A stretch of DNA of 64,000 bases from Legionella beliardensis (GTDB lineage: Bacteria; Pseudomonadota; Gammaproteobacteria; Legionellales; Legionellaceae): NCBI RefSeq assembly GCF_900452395.1, contig NZ_UGNV01000001.1:3106435-3170434 (forward strand), in the 5' to 3' direction. Positions 51,452 through 62,158 of this stretch are shown one piece after another. Made by a program: the position numbers and the translations under genes. The notes under the pieces are model-generated. The model was not told the origin of the DNA. It did no database searches and saw nothing but the letters and a program-made list of their open reading frames with translations. Positions within the stretch are counted from its first letter, which is position 1, and each line of letters begins with the position of its first letter.

Positions 51452-52051
51452 TTACTCCAACATCTGTCCAAACAAAGATTGATCGATTAAATCGCAAAAA
51501 CAATGCAAGATAAATAAATGAGTCTGGCGAATTAAAGCTGTATTATCAGCAATTACTCTAATTTCAATATCCTCAGGGCCTAAGTGGTTTGCTAAAACAC
51601 CTCCGTCGCGGCCACTTAATGCAATTGTATCCATTCCTCTATCGTTCGCTGCATTAACAGCATTTAAAATACTATCAGCATTCCCCGAAGTGGAGATAAC
51701 TAACAAGATATCTCCCTCTTGGCCCAACGCTTGTATTTGACGAGCAAAAACATGCTCATAGTGGCTATCATTTGCTATTGCGGTAACAGATGATGTATCA
51801 CCAGTAAGTACAAATACAGGTAAAGCAGGTCTTTCGACCACAAAATGATTTAGCATGGCAGCAGAAAAATGATGGCAATTAGCAGCAGAGCCACCATTGC
51901 CACATAATAATATTTTGCCATCATTTAATAAGCAATTGACTAAACGAGCACCTGCTTTTGCTATGAGTGCTGATAAAGAATCTGCAGCAGAGATCTGTGT
52001 TTCAATACTCATGCCAAAAAGCTGTTTTACTCTTTCTTCCATCTGTGACAT
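51452..52051 (-). CDS. diaA: DnaA initiator-associating protein DiaA (SIS domain)
   Basis: 199 aa from ATG 52051 (MSQMEERVKQLF); the frame extends to a TTG at 52066 without benefit. The SIS domain is evident: LLCGNGGSAANCHHFSAAML near residue 55 and LLVISTSGNADSILNAV near 110. DiaA tetramers bind DnaA and promote ordered assembly on oriC. GmhA (heptose isomerase) is the close alternative; the lpoA-yraN-diaA-dolP order favours DiaA. Confidence 0.92.
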   Translation of the reverse strand: MSQMEERVKQLFGMSIETQISAADSLSALIAKAGARLVNCLLNDGKILLCGNGGSAANCHHFSAAMLNHFVVERPALPVFVLTGDTSSVTAIANDSHYEHVFARQIQALGQEGDILLVISTSGNADSILNAVNAANDRGMDTIALSGRDGGVLANHLGPEDIEIRVIADNTALIRQTHLFILHCFCDLIDQSLFGQMLE

Positions 52052-52112
52052 AACGAATGATTCCAACGTTTATACATCGTAACCGACTTTTAATTTTTTT
52101 AACAAGCGCATT

Positions 52113-52463
52113 TTACGGGATAAAGGCATTCTTAATCCACTCAATGTTTTGTAAACGGCTATCAATGCCAACTACATCAAACCGAACAGGGTATTTATCG
52201 CCCCATTTTTTAGTTAGAATAAAATGGTTTGCTGTCTTTATAATCTTTTGCTGTTTTGTAAGTGTAATACTTGCAAAAGGACCGCCAAACATAGATGAAC
52301 TGCGCGCTCTTACTTCGATAAAGACTAAATAATTACCATCTTTCATAATTAAATCTATTTCACCCCAGCGGCAACGATAATTATTAACAAGCAATGATAA
52401 ACCTTGCTTGAGAAGATAGTGGCAAGCCTGTTGTTCTGCAGCAAAACCTAATTGTTGTGACAT
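52113..52463 (-). CDS. yraN: YraN family (UPF0102) nuclease-like protein
   Basis: 116 aa from ATG 52463 with GGAA ~6 nt upstream. The endonuclease-like core is RCRWGEIDLIMKDGNYLVFIEVRAR, with the E/D...ExR acidic arrangement of restriction-type folds. Function is not settled in any organism. It sits between lpoA and diaA as in E. coli, but a ~200-bp repeat-rich gap separates it from lpoA. Confidence 0.93.
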   Translation of the reverse strand: MSQQLGFAAEQQACHYLLKQGLSLLVNNYRCRWGEIDLIMKDGNYLVFIEVRARSSSMFGGPFASITLTKQQKIIKTANHFILTKKWGDKYPVRFDVVGIDSRLQNIEWIKNAFIP

Positions 52464-52539
52464 AAACTTTCCAGGATAATTTAAATTAGAAAAATTAGCT
52501 GCAGCCATTTACATAATCCATTCGCTCGTCTTTCCGATA

Positions 52540-52662
52540 TTGCGTGGATAAACTAAAATGTAGCTCAGGCGCAGGCCCATAGGACCAAAACCCGGGTTTC
52601 ACTTCGTTTCACCCAGGCTACAAAGTCATTTTGATCACTTATTCTATCCGCGCAACCATGCC
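52540..52662. repeat. Repeat element with GGCAnnGTTGCG-type inverted ends around a REP-like palindrome
   Basis: The left end TTGCGTGGATAAACTAA (52540-52556) and the complement of the right end (52638-52662) match the terminal repeats of the element at 30709-31004 (17 of 17 and about 20 of 25). Inside, TGTAGC and GCTACA bound a palindrome with CCCGGGTTTCACTTCG. A fragment of the CGTCTTTGCGAG repeat lies just left (52523-52535). Confidence 0.6.
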
Positions 52663-52710
52663 TTGTGAGCAAGGCAAAGCGTACTAGGAGTTTGATTGCT
52701 TTTTCCAGCT

Positions 52711-54543
52711 TTAAGCATCACTAATTTTTTGGGCAATACCATGCTTAAATTTACCCCAACTTAAGACGCGCGAAATTTGCTGGGCATTGTTTAAATAAAG
52801 TAAACCACTATTGTTATTAATTGGCTTTTGTGGCGACGAAACAAGCTGGTTTAATTGGGCTGATAGCGCGTAGGCATCTGTACCTAAGGCATAAAGACGA
52901 CTATAGCTATTAAATTGCTCAGGCCAATTTTTATTGGTTAAGTGGTGTTGAAAAACCCAGGGCATATCACAAAAAATTAAGCCATCTAAATCCTTATCCA
53001 TTTTCTGATTTTTAGTTCCCGCATAAACACTGGAGGTAGCATAAACAGGAATATCGCCGGCAAAATAATATTTTAATAAAGGCATTATTTGGCGAGCCTT
53101 AGATGGATAAGCAAGCAAAAAGATCATATCAAAATCTTGCCTGCGTTTACTTATAACCAAGCCTTCCTCCCCGGGTTTAACCTTAAATTGCTTTTCTTTA
53201 GCGGCTTGCTCAGAAACATGTAGAAACTTGCGAACCGCTTGATTTAAATCAGTCGTATTATCATAAACTAATTGTTCAATTAAGCTGCCACCATTAGCTT
53301 CCCATTGGCTTATAAAAGCTGACGCTATTTCGCTGCCCCAAGCGCCAGCAGGTGCAATGATTAAAGCTTTGGTTAAGCTATTTTTACTGGCTTTAACCGC
53401 AACCTGCTTAGCTTCATCTAGGGGTGATAAGCTAAAATGATAAATGTTATTTCGATTGTTCTTAATGGTTAACCCTGATTCATTGATATCGTTTAGTAGT
53501 AGTGTGGGAACAGGATGCTCTAAAGCCGCGACTTTTAAAACATCTGTTTTTGTCAAAGGGCCTACGACATAATCAGCACCATCTGCTAACGCTTTTTGAT
53601 AAAGCTCTGTTACATCTTCTGCAGCTGTATCATAGACACGAAGGCCCACTTCATTATCAAGTTTGCTGTTATTATAAGCTGCCATAAATCCATCACGTAT
53701 CGCCCCACCGGGGCCCGCTAAGGGTCCGGTAACCGGTAAAAGCAATGCCATTTGCTGCGGCGCGGTATAAGCTGTCATCCTTGTTGTTAATTTATAACTT
53801 GCTGCCATTTGAGAAGCTAGAATAGTATTCGCTGGGTGCGTTGGGTAATCTTGCTGCCATCCATTTAGCTCATGCGATAAGCTGGTATTATCTTTAGCTG
53901 TTTGCCTAGCTATTAATGCTAACTTCAACCAACCTTGTAATTCGGTACCCTCTTTCGCTTCTATAGTGAGTGTATTTAATTCTGCAACAGGTAGCTTATT
54001 TAATACCAACCAAATAAGCTTGCGATTCTGCTGTCGGCTTGCAAAATCAGTTAACAAATGCTCAAGTTTTATACGTTCATTGGCTGCATAAACAATCTTA
54101 TCTAAAGCCTCATAAGACTTAGCTAATGTCTCATGGAATTGAGCTTGATAAAACATAGGTAGCTCACTCGGATGCTTTACGCTAGAAAGTTTTGCAATAG
54201 CCTCTTTAGGCTGCTGGTGTATTAAATCAATTTTAGCTAGAAAAATCTTTTTAATATATGCTTGAGTAGCTGATAATTTTGCAGTTTGCGCTAAAATAGC
54301 AGCTGTTTGCTGCCAATTACCATCGAAAAAAGAACGGCCTGCAGCCATAATTAGCATATTTTGCTTTTCACTTCCCTCTTGATTTTCTGCCCTAGCTAGA
54401 TAAGCTGCAGCTGACATAGTATAAGGTGTAGATTTTGATAAAGTAGTCCTGGCAGTGCTTTCAGAAATAGTGGTGCAACGTGAGAAAAAAACGACTGAAA
54501 TAATGATACAACTTAGTTTTAAAACCAAGAATTTTGGTAGCAT
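52711..54543 (-). CDS. lpoA: Penicillin-binding protein activator LpoA (LppC)
   Basis: 610 aa outer-membrane lipoprotein. The signal peptide ends VFFSRC (lipobox, Cys ~23). Residues ~40-240 are helical TPR-like repeats; ~260-600 form the periplasmic-binding-protein-like domain (MALLLPVTGPLAGPGGAIRDGFMAAY, then PTLLLNDI and RRQDFDMIFLLAYP). LpoA activates PBP1a from the outer membrane. The ribosome site is weak. It diverges from rsmI over ~39 bp, as in E. coli. Confidence 0.95.
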   Translation of the reverse strand: MLPKFLVLKLSCIIISVVFFSRCTTISESTARTTLSKSTPYTMSAAAYLARAENQEGSEKQNMLIMAAGRSFFDGNWQQTAAILAQTAKLSATQAYIKKIFLAKIDLIHQQPKEAIAKLSSVKHPSELPMFYQAQFHETLAKSYEALDKIVYAANERIKLEHLLTDFASRQQNRKLIWLVLNKLPVAELNTLTIEAKEGTELQGWLKLALIARQTAKDNTSLSHELNGWQQDYPTHPANTILASQMAASYKLTTRMTAYTAPQQMALLLPVTGPLAGPGGAIRDGFMAAYNNSKLDNEVGLRVYDTAAEDVTELYQKALADGADYVVGPLTKTDVLKVAALEHPVPTLLLNDINESGLTIKNNRNNIYHFSLSPLDEAKQVAVKASKNSLTKALIIAPAGAWGSEIASAFISQWEANGGSLIEQLVYDNTTDLNQAVRKFLHVSEQAAKEKQFKVKPGEEGLVISKRRQDFDMIFLLAYPSKARQIMPLLKYYFAGDIPVYATSSVYAGTKNQKMDKDLDGLIFCDMPWVFQHHLTNKNWPEQFNSYSRLYALGTDAYALSAQLNQLVSSPQKPINNNSGLLYLNNAQQISRVLSWGKFKHGIAQKISDA

Positions 54544-54582
54544 ATAAAAAGTCCAGAGGGCGAGAACGCAATAGGATAAACT

Positions 54583-55434
54583 ATGGAAAATGCTTCAGCA
54601 ACTAATTATGGCACACTTTATATTGTAGCGACGCCAATAGGTAATTTAGCAGATATTAGCGAGCGGGCTATCAATAGCTTAAAAAGTGTTGATACCATTT
54701 TAGCTGAAGATACGCGTCATTCACGGCCTTTACTAACTGCGCTTGGGATTAGTAAGCCTTTACTTTCTTTACATGCTCATAATGAAAGTGAAAAAAGTGA
54801 AGCGATCATTAACGCTCTAAAAAACGGACAAAACATGGCGCTAATTAGTGATGCTGGCACACCCTTAATTAGTGACCCAGGGTATGTCTTAGTAAAGTTA
54901 GCAAGACAAACTGGCATAAGAGTCACACCTATCCCCGGCCCCTGTGCATTAATCACTGCGCTGTGCGCGGCCGGCGTGCCTTGTGATAGTTTTTTATTTA
55001 TTGGTTTTTTACCTGCTAAACAACAAGCTCGCTTAACTCAATTAACCTTGTTAGCAGCTAGCGAATACACTTCTGTACTTTATGAATCTACGCATCGCAT
55101 ACTTGCGTGCGTTGAAGATATTATAACAATTTACGGCCATGATTATGAATTTGTGCTAGCTAAAGAGTTAACCAAAACGTTTGAGACGTTTATTCAAGCA
55201 TCAGGGGATAAAATTAAAGCGTGGCTACTTAATGATTTATCGCATGTTAAAGGAGAATTTGTAATTATTCTGCCCGTACAACCTGTAGTTAAATCAGATG
55301 AAGATGATAAAAAATTATTATCTGTGTTGCTTAAAGAAGTTCCCTTAAAACAAGCTGTTAAAATTGCAAGTGCCCTTTCCTCAACTACCAAAAATGATCT
55401 GTATAAGTTAGCGTTAAGTTTGCAGAAAAAATAA
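54583..55434 (+). CDS. rsmI: 16S rRNA 2'-O-ribose C1402 methyltransferase
   Basis: 283 aa. N-terminal LYIVATPIGNLADISERAINSL and LAEDTRHSRPLL are RsmI signatures, followed by the tetrapyrrole-methylase-type SAM site ALISDAGTPLISDPG and PGPCALITAL. It 2'-O-methylates C1402 in the ribosomal P site. AGGATAA lies before ATG 54583. It is divergent from lpoA. Confidence 0.97.
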   Translation: MENASATNYGTLYIVATPIGNLADISERAINSLKSVDTILAEDTRHSRPLLTALGISKPLLSLHAHNESEKSEAIINALKNGQNMALISDAGTPLISDPGYVLVKLARQTGIRVTPIPGPCALITALCAAGVPCDSFLFIGFLPAKQQARLTQLTLLAASEYTSVLYESTHRILACVEDIITIYGHDYEFVLAKELTKTFETFIQASGDKIKAWLLNDLSHVKGEFVIILPVQPVVKSDEDDKKLLSVLLKEVPLKQAVKIASALSSTTKNDLYKLALSLQKK

Positions 55435-55490
55435 CTTACGTCAAAGTGCTATTTGCTATACTTTATAAATAAAAATTAATGGATTAAGCT

Positions 55491-56558
55491 ATGTCGCTGC
55501 TAAAAAAAACATCTTTTTTGCTTATTTTTTTATTAGTGCTACTCCCTTTTATTGGTTATGCATTGGGTGGTATTTATAATTTTTTAGCTATCGTTATGTT
55601 ACTCACCATTGTTCCTATTGTTGACTACCTTGTGCAAGATTCTTCTAATCCTAATACGAAACAAGAGCAGCAGCTTAAAAAAGACAGTTATTTTAAAGCA
55701 ATTACCCTCCTTTATGTCCCGGTACAAATTATTTTTCTTACCACGGCCCTTTATATGGTTAGCACGCATCACTTAGTATGGTATGAATGGCTAGGTTTTT
55801 GTTTTTCTATTGGCTTCCTAACGGGCGGCGTTGGCATTAATTTAGCTCATGAATTAATACATAAAAATACTGCTTTAGAACAACTCTTAAGCAAAGTATT
55901 ATTGAGTATGGTTTTTTATGGTCATTTTACCATAGAGCATGTGCGCGGCCATCACATTTGGGTAGGCACACCTCATGATCCAGCAACTGCTAAATTAGGT
56001 GAAAGTTTTTATCGATACTTACCAAGAGCTGTTATAGATTCATTTACTTCTGCCCTGCACTTAGAAAAAAAACGCCTAGAGAAAAAAGATTATTCTTTTT
56101 ATAGCTATCATAATCAATTTTGGTGGATTATCTTTGCACCTTTAACCATAAGTTTATTTTGTTATTTATTAGGCGGTTGGCTTACATTAATTTTCTTTCT
56201 AGGTCAGGCTATAGTGGCGTTTACTATATTAGAATTAGTCAATTACATTGAGCACTATGGGTTAGAGAGGGAAAAATTACCAAGTGGCCATTATGAAAAG
56301 GTTTCTTTTAAACACTCATGGAATGCCAACCATTGGCTAAGTAATGTTTTACTTTTTCACCTGCAACGACATGCCGATCATCACCTTTATGGCGCTAAGC
56401 CCTATCAACTCTTAAAACATGTAGAAGAAAGCCCGCAGCTCCCATCAGGCTATTTAGGCATGATGCTTTTAGCCTTAATACCGCCGCTTTGGCATAAGGT
56501 TATGGATAAACGAGTTTTAGATTATAGAGAAAAATACGAAAATAGCGTGTTGGCCTAA
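55491..56558 (+). CDS. AlkB-type membrane di-iron monooxygenase (alkane/fatty-acyl hydroxylase)
   Basis: 355 aa with about six membrane segments. The histidine boxes are in AlkB order and spacing: HELIHK near 123, EHVRGHHIWVGTPHD near 150, NYIEHYGLER near 255, and LQRHADHHLYGAKPYQ near 295. NYIEHYGL and LQRHxDHH are specific to alkane 1-monooxygenases rather than general desaturases. It would hydroxylate the terminal carbon of an alkane or acyl chain using a rubredoxin; none is encoded here. It starts 56 bp after rsmI. Confidence 0.88.
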   Translation: MSLLKKTSFLLIFLLVLLPFIGYALGGIYNFLAIVMLLTIVPIVDYLVQDSSNPNTKQEQQLKKDSYFKAITLLYVPVQIIFLTTALYMVSTHHLVWYEWLGFCFSIGFLTGGVGINLAHELIHKNTALEQLLSKVLLSMVFYGHFTIEHVRGHHIWVGTPHDPATAKLGESFYRYLPRAVIDSFTSALHLEKKRLEKKDYSFYSYHNQFWWIIFAPLTISLFCYLLGGWLTLIFFLGQAIVAFTILELVNYIEHYGLEREKLPSGHYEKVSFKHSWNANHWLSNVLLFHLQRHADHHLYGAKPYQLLKHVEESPQLPSGYLGMMLLALIPPLWHKVMDKRVLDYREKYENSVLA

Positions 56559-56704
56559 GGCGAAAGGCACATTGAAAACTTAACCTCAGTTTGGAATATT
56601 TAGCCCGTGTTTACTTGTCTTTAAGGCTTTTTCCAAACATGCTATACACATCTATGTTGCTCGATGAAGGACATCCATGTTCTTCAACGGCTAAGTAAAA
56701 TTAG

Positions 56705-58378
56705 CTAACCAAAGCAGGCAATAGGAGAATACCCTCCCTCGTATTGCTCTTCGGTTTCCTCATCATCATAATCGCTATCATTTCCTTCCGTATTACCATC
56801 TTTTAATATGGGCTTTTGCTCATCAGATTGCTGCGGTAATTGAGCTTGCGCTTGCTTTTCAGCGTGTTTTTGATAGGCGCGCCATACTTCATAAGTAAGA
56901 TAGACAGCCGCTAAAACTAACGCAGCTTCCCAACATATAGCAAAGGTTGCGACCATAAGACTTGGTAATACTATGTTTTTAACCATGGTAAAGATAAATT
57001 CATTGCGGGCTGCCTCATATTCCTTACGCGCTTTTGCAATGTCTTCACTGCTTGCATTACTTACTTGAGCTTGGGTGAATCTTAATTCTTTTTCTTTATA
57101 CTCGTTATAAGCTGACGCTGATAAATACATAGCCACAGCAATGGTGCAGGCAGCGTAAGCCACAGGAATCAATACTGGCGAACCAACAATCATAGAAGCA
57201 CTAAAACCTGCGGCTAATAGCAAGGCTGCGCTGGTATTAAAGTACAGAGTAGCACTAGTTGCTTGCCATTTTATTTCGAGCTCTTTTTGCAGTTCCTCGG
57301 TTAAATCACATTGTGCTTGCAATAAAGCGATTTTTTGCTCGTCATGACTCTTAATGGCCTCATCTAACAACTGCTTATAGTGTTTTAAGTCAGCTTCGTA
57401 TTCTGCTTTTTTTAATAAATAATCTTGCTTAGCAAGATGATGACGCCAAAGCATTAAGGCTACGTCAAACACGAGAAAGCCTGCAGTTATCCATCCTGCG
57501 GCAGCAGCAGAGAGATGAAAGAAATCAGCGTAATTGGTTACACCATTTACCACGCCCCAAGTAATATCATTTAAAAATTCCACATGTCGCTTAGACATTT
57601 CTTTCTTAAACCGTGCCCATGCTTTTAAGCCTTTAACCTCATCTTCTTCATCCAGAGAAGGCGCGATGGTATGCTTAAGTACCATGGCAGCATTAATAAG
57701 AAAGCGCGCTGCAAAAAACCCAACACTTAAACCTCGGAAAACCTCACCAAAGGTTTCTAACTGCTTAATAATATGTTCGGAATCAACAGGCCTACTTAAT
57801 AACTGACTTAATTGCTCTAGCCAATTCGTATTTTGGGCAATATGACGCAGTGAATGAGTAAGGGTTAGACGACAAAAGATCCAATAAATCCGATACACAT
57901 TATAAAGGGCAATGTGATTACGTAATTTAGAAGTATGGATAGCACATCCAGCAAGATCACTTACCCCATCTTTTAATTGTTTACCTAACTCGGCAATGAA
58001 ACTTGGCGAAGGCTCTTCAGGATGTATAATGCCGCGGCGCTTCTCTAGTTCAAGCCAAATTTGGTGGCGTAACTTTTGATATTGTTCAACTTTAGCTGGT
58101 TGGTCATAAGCTATGTAATAATTTTCTAGCATTAAACAGTAGTAATAACATAGCAGCCAAAATTCATCTCTCCTTGCCTTGTCTGTACTTAAAACTTGAT
58201 AAAGGTGGAGAAATTTTTGCTCTATAAGCATTTGATTTTCGGACAACGTCTTAAAATCTTTTTCATTGGCTAAGCGCTCTACCATTTCCATCGAATCTTT
58301 AGAAATTTGCCCTGGAATAGTTTGAAAAAAAGTATACCCATCAGTGCGAAACGCTTTAGATTGTTTTGGAAAAGTCAT
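56705..58378 (-). CDS. Orphan coiled-coil multi-span membrane protein, paralogue of the gene at 36688-38655
   Basis: 557 aa from ATG 58378 (AGG 8 nt upstream); the frame extends to TTG 58492 but without a ribosome site. It matches the 655-aa orphan in layout: LKHT near 240, WARFKKEMSKRHVEFLNDITW near 253-272, hydrophobic span ~293-312 (WITAGFLVFDVALMLWRHH), coiled coil ~317-372, hydrophobic pair ~378-426, and a further span ~466-493. The tail is very acidic (DDEETEEQYEGG). No known function; the pair probably forms a lineage-specific family of membrane-active effectors. Confidence 0.66.
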   Translation of the reverse strand: MTFPKQSKAFRTDGYTFFQTIPGQISKDSMEMVERLANEKDFKTLSENQMLIEQKFLHLYQVLSTDKARRDEFWLLCYYYCLMLENYYIAYDQPAKVEQYQKLRHQIWLELEKRRGIIHPEEPSPSFIAELGKQLKDGVSDLAGCAIHTSKLRNHIALYNVYRIYWIFCRLTLTHSLRHIAQNTNWLEQLSQLLSRPVDSEHIIKQLETFGEVFRGLSVGFFAARFLINAAMVLKHTIAPSLDEEDEVKGLKAWARFKKEMSKRHVEFLNDITWGVVNGVTNYADFFHLSAAAAGWITAGFLVFDVALMLWRHHLAKQDYLLKKAEYEADLKHYKQLLDEAIKSHDEQKIALLQAQCDLTEELQKELEIKWQATSATLYFNTSAALLLAAGFSASMIVGSPVLIPVAYAACTIAVAMYLSASAYNEYKEKELRFTQAQVSNASSEDIAKARKEYEAARNEFIFTMVKNIVLPSLMVATFAICWEAALVLAAVYLTYEVWRAYQKHAEKQAQAQLPQQSDEQKPILKDGNTEGNDSDYDDEETEEQYEGGYSPIACFG

Positions 58379-58570
58379 AATTAAACCTAAGAAAAAGATA
58401 CAAAAAATCAACAATACAAACTTAACATCCTTTATAACAGGAAACAATAATTTTTTGTATTTTTTTCCCCCACATTGATTTATTGATAACAAATACTTAT
58501 TAAATATTGAATTTTATTCAAAAAAATAATCATATTGTATATTTTTTAAATAATTTAAATAGGTATTACG

Positions 58571-59917
58571 CTATTTGCCAATACAGAAACTAGAAAAGAT
58601 TTTTCCTAGTAAATCATCAGGGGTGAATTCACCAGTAATTTCACTTAAGCATTGATGAGCCAGACGTAAATCATCAGCGAGTAACTCGCCCGCGCGAGCA
58701 TTTATGAGCTGCATTTGCCCTGTTAATAAAAACTCTTTAGCTCTGTCTAAGGCATCTAGGTGTCTTCTGCGTGCTAAAAATTGGCCTTCGGTTGGGTGAA
58801 AGCCTACTAGCGCTTTAATCTTAGTAAGTAATAAATCAATGCCGGCACCTGATTTTGCTGAGAGATAGATTGCATCCTCTTCACACTTCGGTTTTTCGTT
58901 AATAGTATCAATTTTATTAAAAACTTTAAGCAGAGGAGTGCCTGTTGGTAATGAGCTTAAAATTGCTTCGTCAAGCTCATTGGGTTGGTTTTTTTGCTGA
59001 ACATCTGCTAACAATAACACACAATCAGCCTTCCTGATTTCTTGCCAAGCTCGTTTAATTCCTTCTTGCTCGACTATATCATTACTCTCCCGTAAGCCCG
59101 CCGTATCAATAAGATGGACAGGGAGCCCATCTAATAGGACATATTCACGCATGACATCTCGAGTTGTTCCAGCGATATCCGTTACAATAGCTACTTCACG
59201 ACAAGCTAAGCAATTTATTAAGGTAGACTTGCCTGTATTAGGCTCCCCGGCAATAACAATTGTTAACCCTTCGCGTAACATAACGCCTTGAGTAGCATTT
59301 TGACGTAGAATATCAAGATTGTTAACAATTTCCGTTAACTGCACTGCAACCTTACCATCACTTAAAAAATCAATTTCCTCTTCAGGGAAATCAATAGCAG
59401 CTTCAACGTATAAGCGTAAATTAATAATTTTTTCATTAAGCTCTGCTATTTTATGGGAAAAATCTCCTTGCAACGAACGCACTGCCATACGCGCTGCTGT
59501 TAAGGAACTTGCATGAATTAAATCGGCAATTGCTTCAGCTTGGGCTAAATCAATTTTATCATTTAGAAAAGCTCGCTCTGAAAACTCACCAGGCCTGGCA
59601 AGACGTGCGCCATAAGCAATGCATTCTTGTACTAAATAATCTAAAATAACTGGCGCACCATGCCCTTGTAGCTCAATAACATCTTCGCCTGTAAAGGAAT
59701 GCGGTGCCTTAAAATAAAGCACTAGGCCCTTATCAATTAATTTATTTTGCTTATCAAAAAAAGCTGTATAAACAGCATGACGTGGTGTCAAATCCATTTG
59801 CTTAGTTAGCTGTTTCGTAATTAAATAGGCTGATGGGCCAGAAAGTCTGATAATCCCTACTCCACCTCGGCCAGGTGGAGTAGCAATAGCAACAATTGTC
59901 TCTTCTGCAAGACTCAT
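58571..59917 (-). CDS. mnmE: tRNA modification GTPase MnmE
   Basis: 448 aa. The N-terminal tetrahydrofolate-binding domain opens [22 protein letters not shown]. The G domain has G1 [15 protein letters not shown], the switch [15 protein letters not shown] and NKID. The C terminus ends FCIGK with the catalytic Cys445. With MnmG it builds the 5-carboxymethylaminomethyl group on U34 of tRNAs. It overlaps the yidC stop by 4 bp. Confidence 0.98.
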   Translation of the reverse strand: MSLAEETIVAIATPPGRGGVGIIRLSGPSAYLITKQLTKQMDLTPRHAVYTAFFDKQNKLIDKGLVLYFKAPHSFTGEDVIELQGHGAPVILDYLVQECIAYGARLARPGEFSERAFLNDKIDLAQAEAIADLIHASSLTAARMAVRSLQGDFSHKIAELNEKIINLRLYVEAAIDFPEEEIDFLSDGKVAVQLTEIVNNLDILRQNATQGVMLREGLTIVIAGEPNTGKSTLINCLACREVAIVTDIAGTTRDVMREYVLLDGLPVHLIDTAGLRESNDIVEQEGIKRAWQEIRKADCVLLLADVQQKNQPNELDEAILSSLPTGTPLLKVFNKIDTINEKPKCEEDAIYLSAKSGAGIDLLLTKIKALVGFHPTEGQFLARRRHLDALDRAKEFLLTGQMQLINARAGELLADDLRLAHQCLSEITGEFTPDDLLGKIFSSFCIGK

Positions 59918-61599
59918 TTTGCCGTCATGAGTTGTTTCTTAGAAGCTGGTCTATCATCGCTGTATTTGCGTGTAATATACCATTGTTGCAAAATAGATAA
60001 GGTGTTATTCACAATCCAATAAAGCACTAAGCCTGAGGGAAAATTCCAAAAGAGCGCTGTAAAGACAATTGGTAACAACATCATAATTTTCGCTTGCGTC
60101 GGATCAGGCGGCGCAGGATTTAAACGCTGTTGAATTAGCATGGTCACACCCATAATAATTGGCAGCACATGGTAAGGATCTGCAGCAGCTAAATCTTTAA
60201 TCCAAAATATAAATGGCGCTTGCCTTAATTCCACACTCTCTAATAACACCCAATACAAGGCTATAAATACAGGAATTTGCACTAAAATAGGTAAACAACC
60301 GCCTAATGGATTAACTTTTTCTTGCTTGTAAAGCTCCATCGTAGCTTGGCTGATTTTTGCTTTATCATCACCATAACGCTCTCTTAAAGCTTGCAATTTT
60401 GGCTGTAATTTTCGCATGTTGGCCATGGATTTATAACTAGTAGCAGACAAGCGAAAGAATGCAAGCTTAATAAGGACGGTTACTAGGATAATGGACCAAC
60501 CCCAATTCCCGACGACAGAGTGAATCGCTTTCATCAATGAAAATAAAGCTGACGATACAAACCATAGCCAGCCATAATCCACAGTCAAATCTAGCCCGGG
60601 AGATATCGCTTTTAAATTGCTAGTTATCTCTGGGCCAATATACAATTTAGCGCCTGTTTCTTTAACTTCACCAGGTTTAATAACGAGCGGTTGGCTAATT
60701 GTGCCGATGGTATAGTCGTTATTGGCGTTACGCGTATACATTAAATTCTTACTCTTAGCGGGTGGCACCCAAGCGCTAAGAAAATAATGCTGTTGCATAG
60801 CTATCCAGCCGCCAGTGACATCAACATTAAGATTAGCTTTATTCATATCGGTAAAACTAACTTTTTTATAACGACTGTGCTCTGGATTTGAATAAGAGGC
60901 ACCAGTATAAGAACCTATGTGAAATAAACTAGATTGATCTTCAGTGGGCAATGTGCGAACCAGTTGGGTGTTCATGTAGCCACGCCATTCCTGCTGTCCT
61001 TTATTGGCAATTTGATAATTAACACCAATTAGATAGCTGCCACGTGTGAAAATGAAGTTCTTAGCTACGTCTAACCCATTATCTGTTTGTCCCTTTAAGG
61101 TAACGACTAATTGTTGCTCATTAGGATCTAGGAAATAAGTTTGCTTTAAGCTCGTGTAATTAATTTTCAGGTTATCAACTGTGCCATTGGTATTCATAAC
61201 TAGGCTACTATTGGCTGTATAACGCTGATTAGGTTTATCATAAAGTAACGTAATTGGTGTTTGGCGTTCTTCAACACTAACGGGATAATTTAGCAGTCGC
61301 GCTTGTACAATATCACCAAAATTATTATCAATAGTTACAGCAAGCACATCTGTTTTAACTTGAATAGGCTGCGAACTCTGGGACACTGTCTGTGGGGTAG
61401 TTATTTGATTAGAGTCTGTTGTAGCAGCTGAATTACTAGCCTCTATATTAGGCAGTAAGCGGTTGTCATTATTATTAATATTGCTGCTAGACGTTGTGGC
61501 TGTTATTGGCGTTGACGGATAGTCCTGTTGCCAAGCAGACCACAAAGAATAAATAATTAGCGCAAGCGCTGAATATAATATAACACGTCGAATATCCAT
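59914..61599 (-). CDS. yidC: Membrane protein insertase YidC
   Basis: 561 aa. A signal-anchor helix at the N terminus ([18 protein letters not shown]), a large periplasmic domain (~60-340), then five C-terminal membrane segments, including [23 protein letters not shown] with the conserved groove Arg. [29 protein letters not shown] is the family signature. It inserts and folds inner-membrane proteins, including subunit c and a of the ATP synthase. It abuts yidD. Confidence 0.97.
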   Translation of the reverse strand: MDIRRVILYSALALIIYSLWSAWQQDYPSTPITATTSSSNINNNDNRLLPNIEASNSAATTDSNQITTPQTVSQSSQPIQVKTDVLAVTIDNNFGDIVQARLLNYPVSVEERQTPITLLYDKPNQRYTANSSLVMNTNGTVDNLKINYTSLKQTYFLDPNEQQLVVTLKGQTDNGLDVAKNFIFTRGSYLIGVNYQIANKGQQEWRGYMNTQLVRTLPTEDQSSLFHIGSYTGASYSNPEHSRYKKVSFTDMNKANLNVDVTGGWIAMQQHYFLSAWVPPAKSKNLMYTRNANNDYTIGTISQPLVIKPGEVKETGAKLYIGPEITSNLKAISPGLDLTVDYGWLWFVSSALFSLMKAIHSVVGNWGWSIILVTVLIKLAFFRLSATSYKSMANMRKLQPKLQALRERYGDDKAKISQATMELYKQEKVNPLGGCLPILVQIPVFIALYWVLLESVELRQAPFIFWIKDLAAADPYHVLPIIMGVTMLIQQRLNPAPPDPTQAKIMMLLPIVFTALFWNFPSGLVLYWIVNNTLSILQQWYITRKYSDDRPASKKQLMTAK

Positions 61600-61847
61600 T
61601 AAGATTTCTCTTCTTTACGTAACACAGGATCGTAACCTCCTGCTGACCATGGATGGCAACGGAGCAAACGACAACACATTAACTTTATACCTTTGAAGAT
61701 TCCAAAATGATTAATTGCTGATAATGCATATTCAGAACAACTTGGATAATAGCGGCAACTTGGCCTTAGCAGAGGACGAACAAATAATCGATACAAGATT
61801 ATTGGAAAACTAGTCAATCGACGTAGAAAGTATTTAACTTTTTCCAT
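61599..61847 (-). CDS. yidD: Membrane protein insertion efficiency factor YidD
   Basis: 82 aa. The family core is [26 protein letters not shown] and [12 protein letters not shown], with the conserved Cys residues. It overlaps rnpA by 34 bp and shares one base with the yidC start region. Amphipathic, membrane-associated protein assisting YidC-dependent insertion. Confidence 0.96.
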   Translation of the reverse strand: MEKVKYFLRRLTSFPIILYRLFVRPLLRPSCRYYPSCSEYALSAINHFGIFKGIKLMCCRLLRCHPWSAGGYDPVLRKEEKS

Positions 61848-62158
61848 GCATTACCTAAATGTGCAATAATTGAACTATTTTCTACTTTTGCTGCCCCATG
61901 CCTTGCTAAAAAAACAATATCTACCGCAGGTAGATTCTGAGTACGAAAGCTCTCACGCACTATACGCTTTAACCTATTTCGTTGACACGCTTTTGCTATT
62001 CTCTTTTTTGACAAAGAAAGGCCAAGTCTCGCGTAACCTAAGCAATTTGATCGATATAAAATCACAAATTCCGGGGTTAAAATTTTTTTGCCTTGAGCAA
62101 ACACATAATCATACTCACTTTTAGTGATTAAGCGTCGTGTTTTGTCAAATTCATACAC
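61814..62158 (-). CDS. rnpA: Ribonuclease P protein component
   Basis: 114 aa from GTG 62158, which shares its first base with the rpmH stop (TAGTG). The conserved RNR motif reads KKRIAKACQRNRLKRIVRESFR. It binds M1 RNA and helps cleave 5' leaders from tRNA precursors. Translational coupling to rpmH is likely. Confidence 0.97.
   Translation of the reverse strand: MYEFDKTRRLITKSEYDYVFAQGKKILTPEFVILYRSNCLGYARLGLSLSKKRIAKACQRNRLKRIVRESFRTQNLPAVDIVFLARHGAAKVENSSIIAHLGNAWKKLNTFYVD

Noticed and set aside
56705..56740. IACFG at the C terminus of the 557-aa orphan as a CaaX box
   Set aside because: The cysteine is third from the end, not fourth, so it does not fit CaaX.
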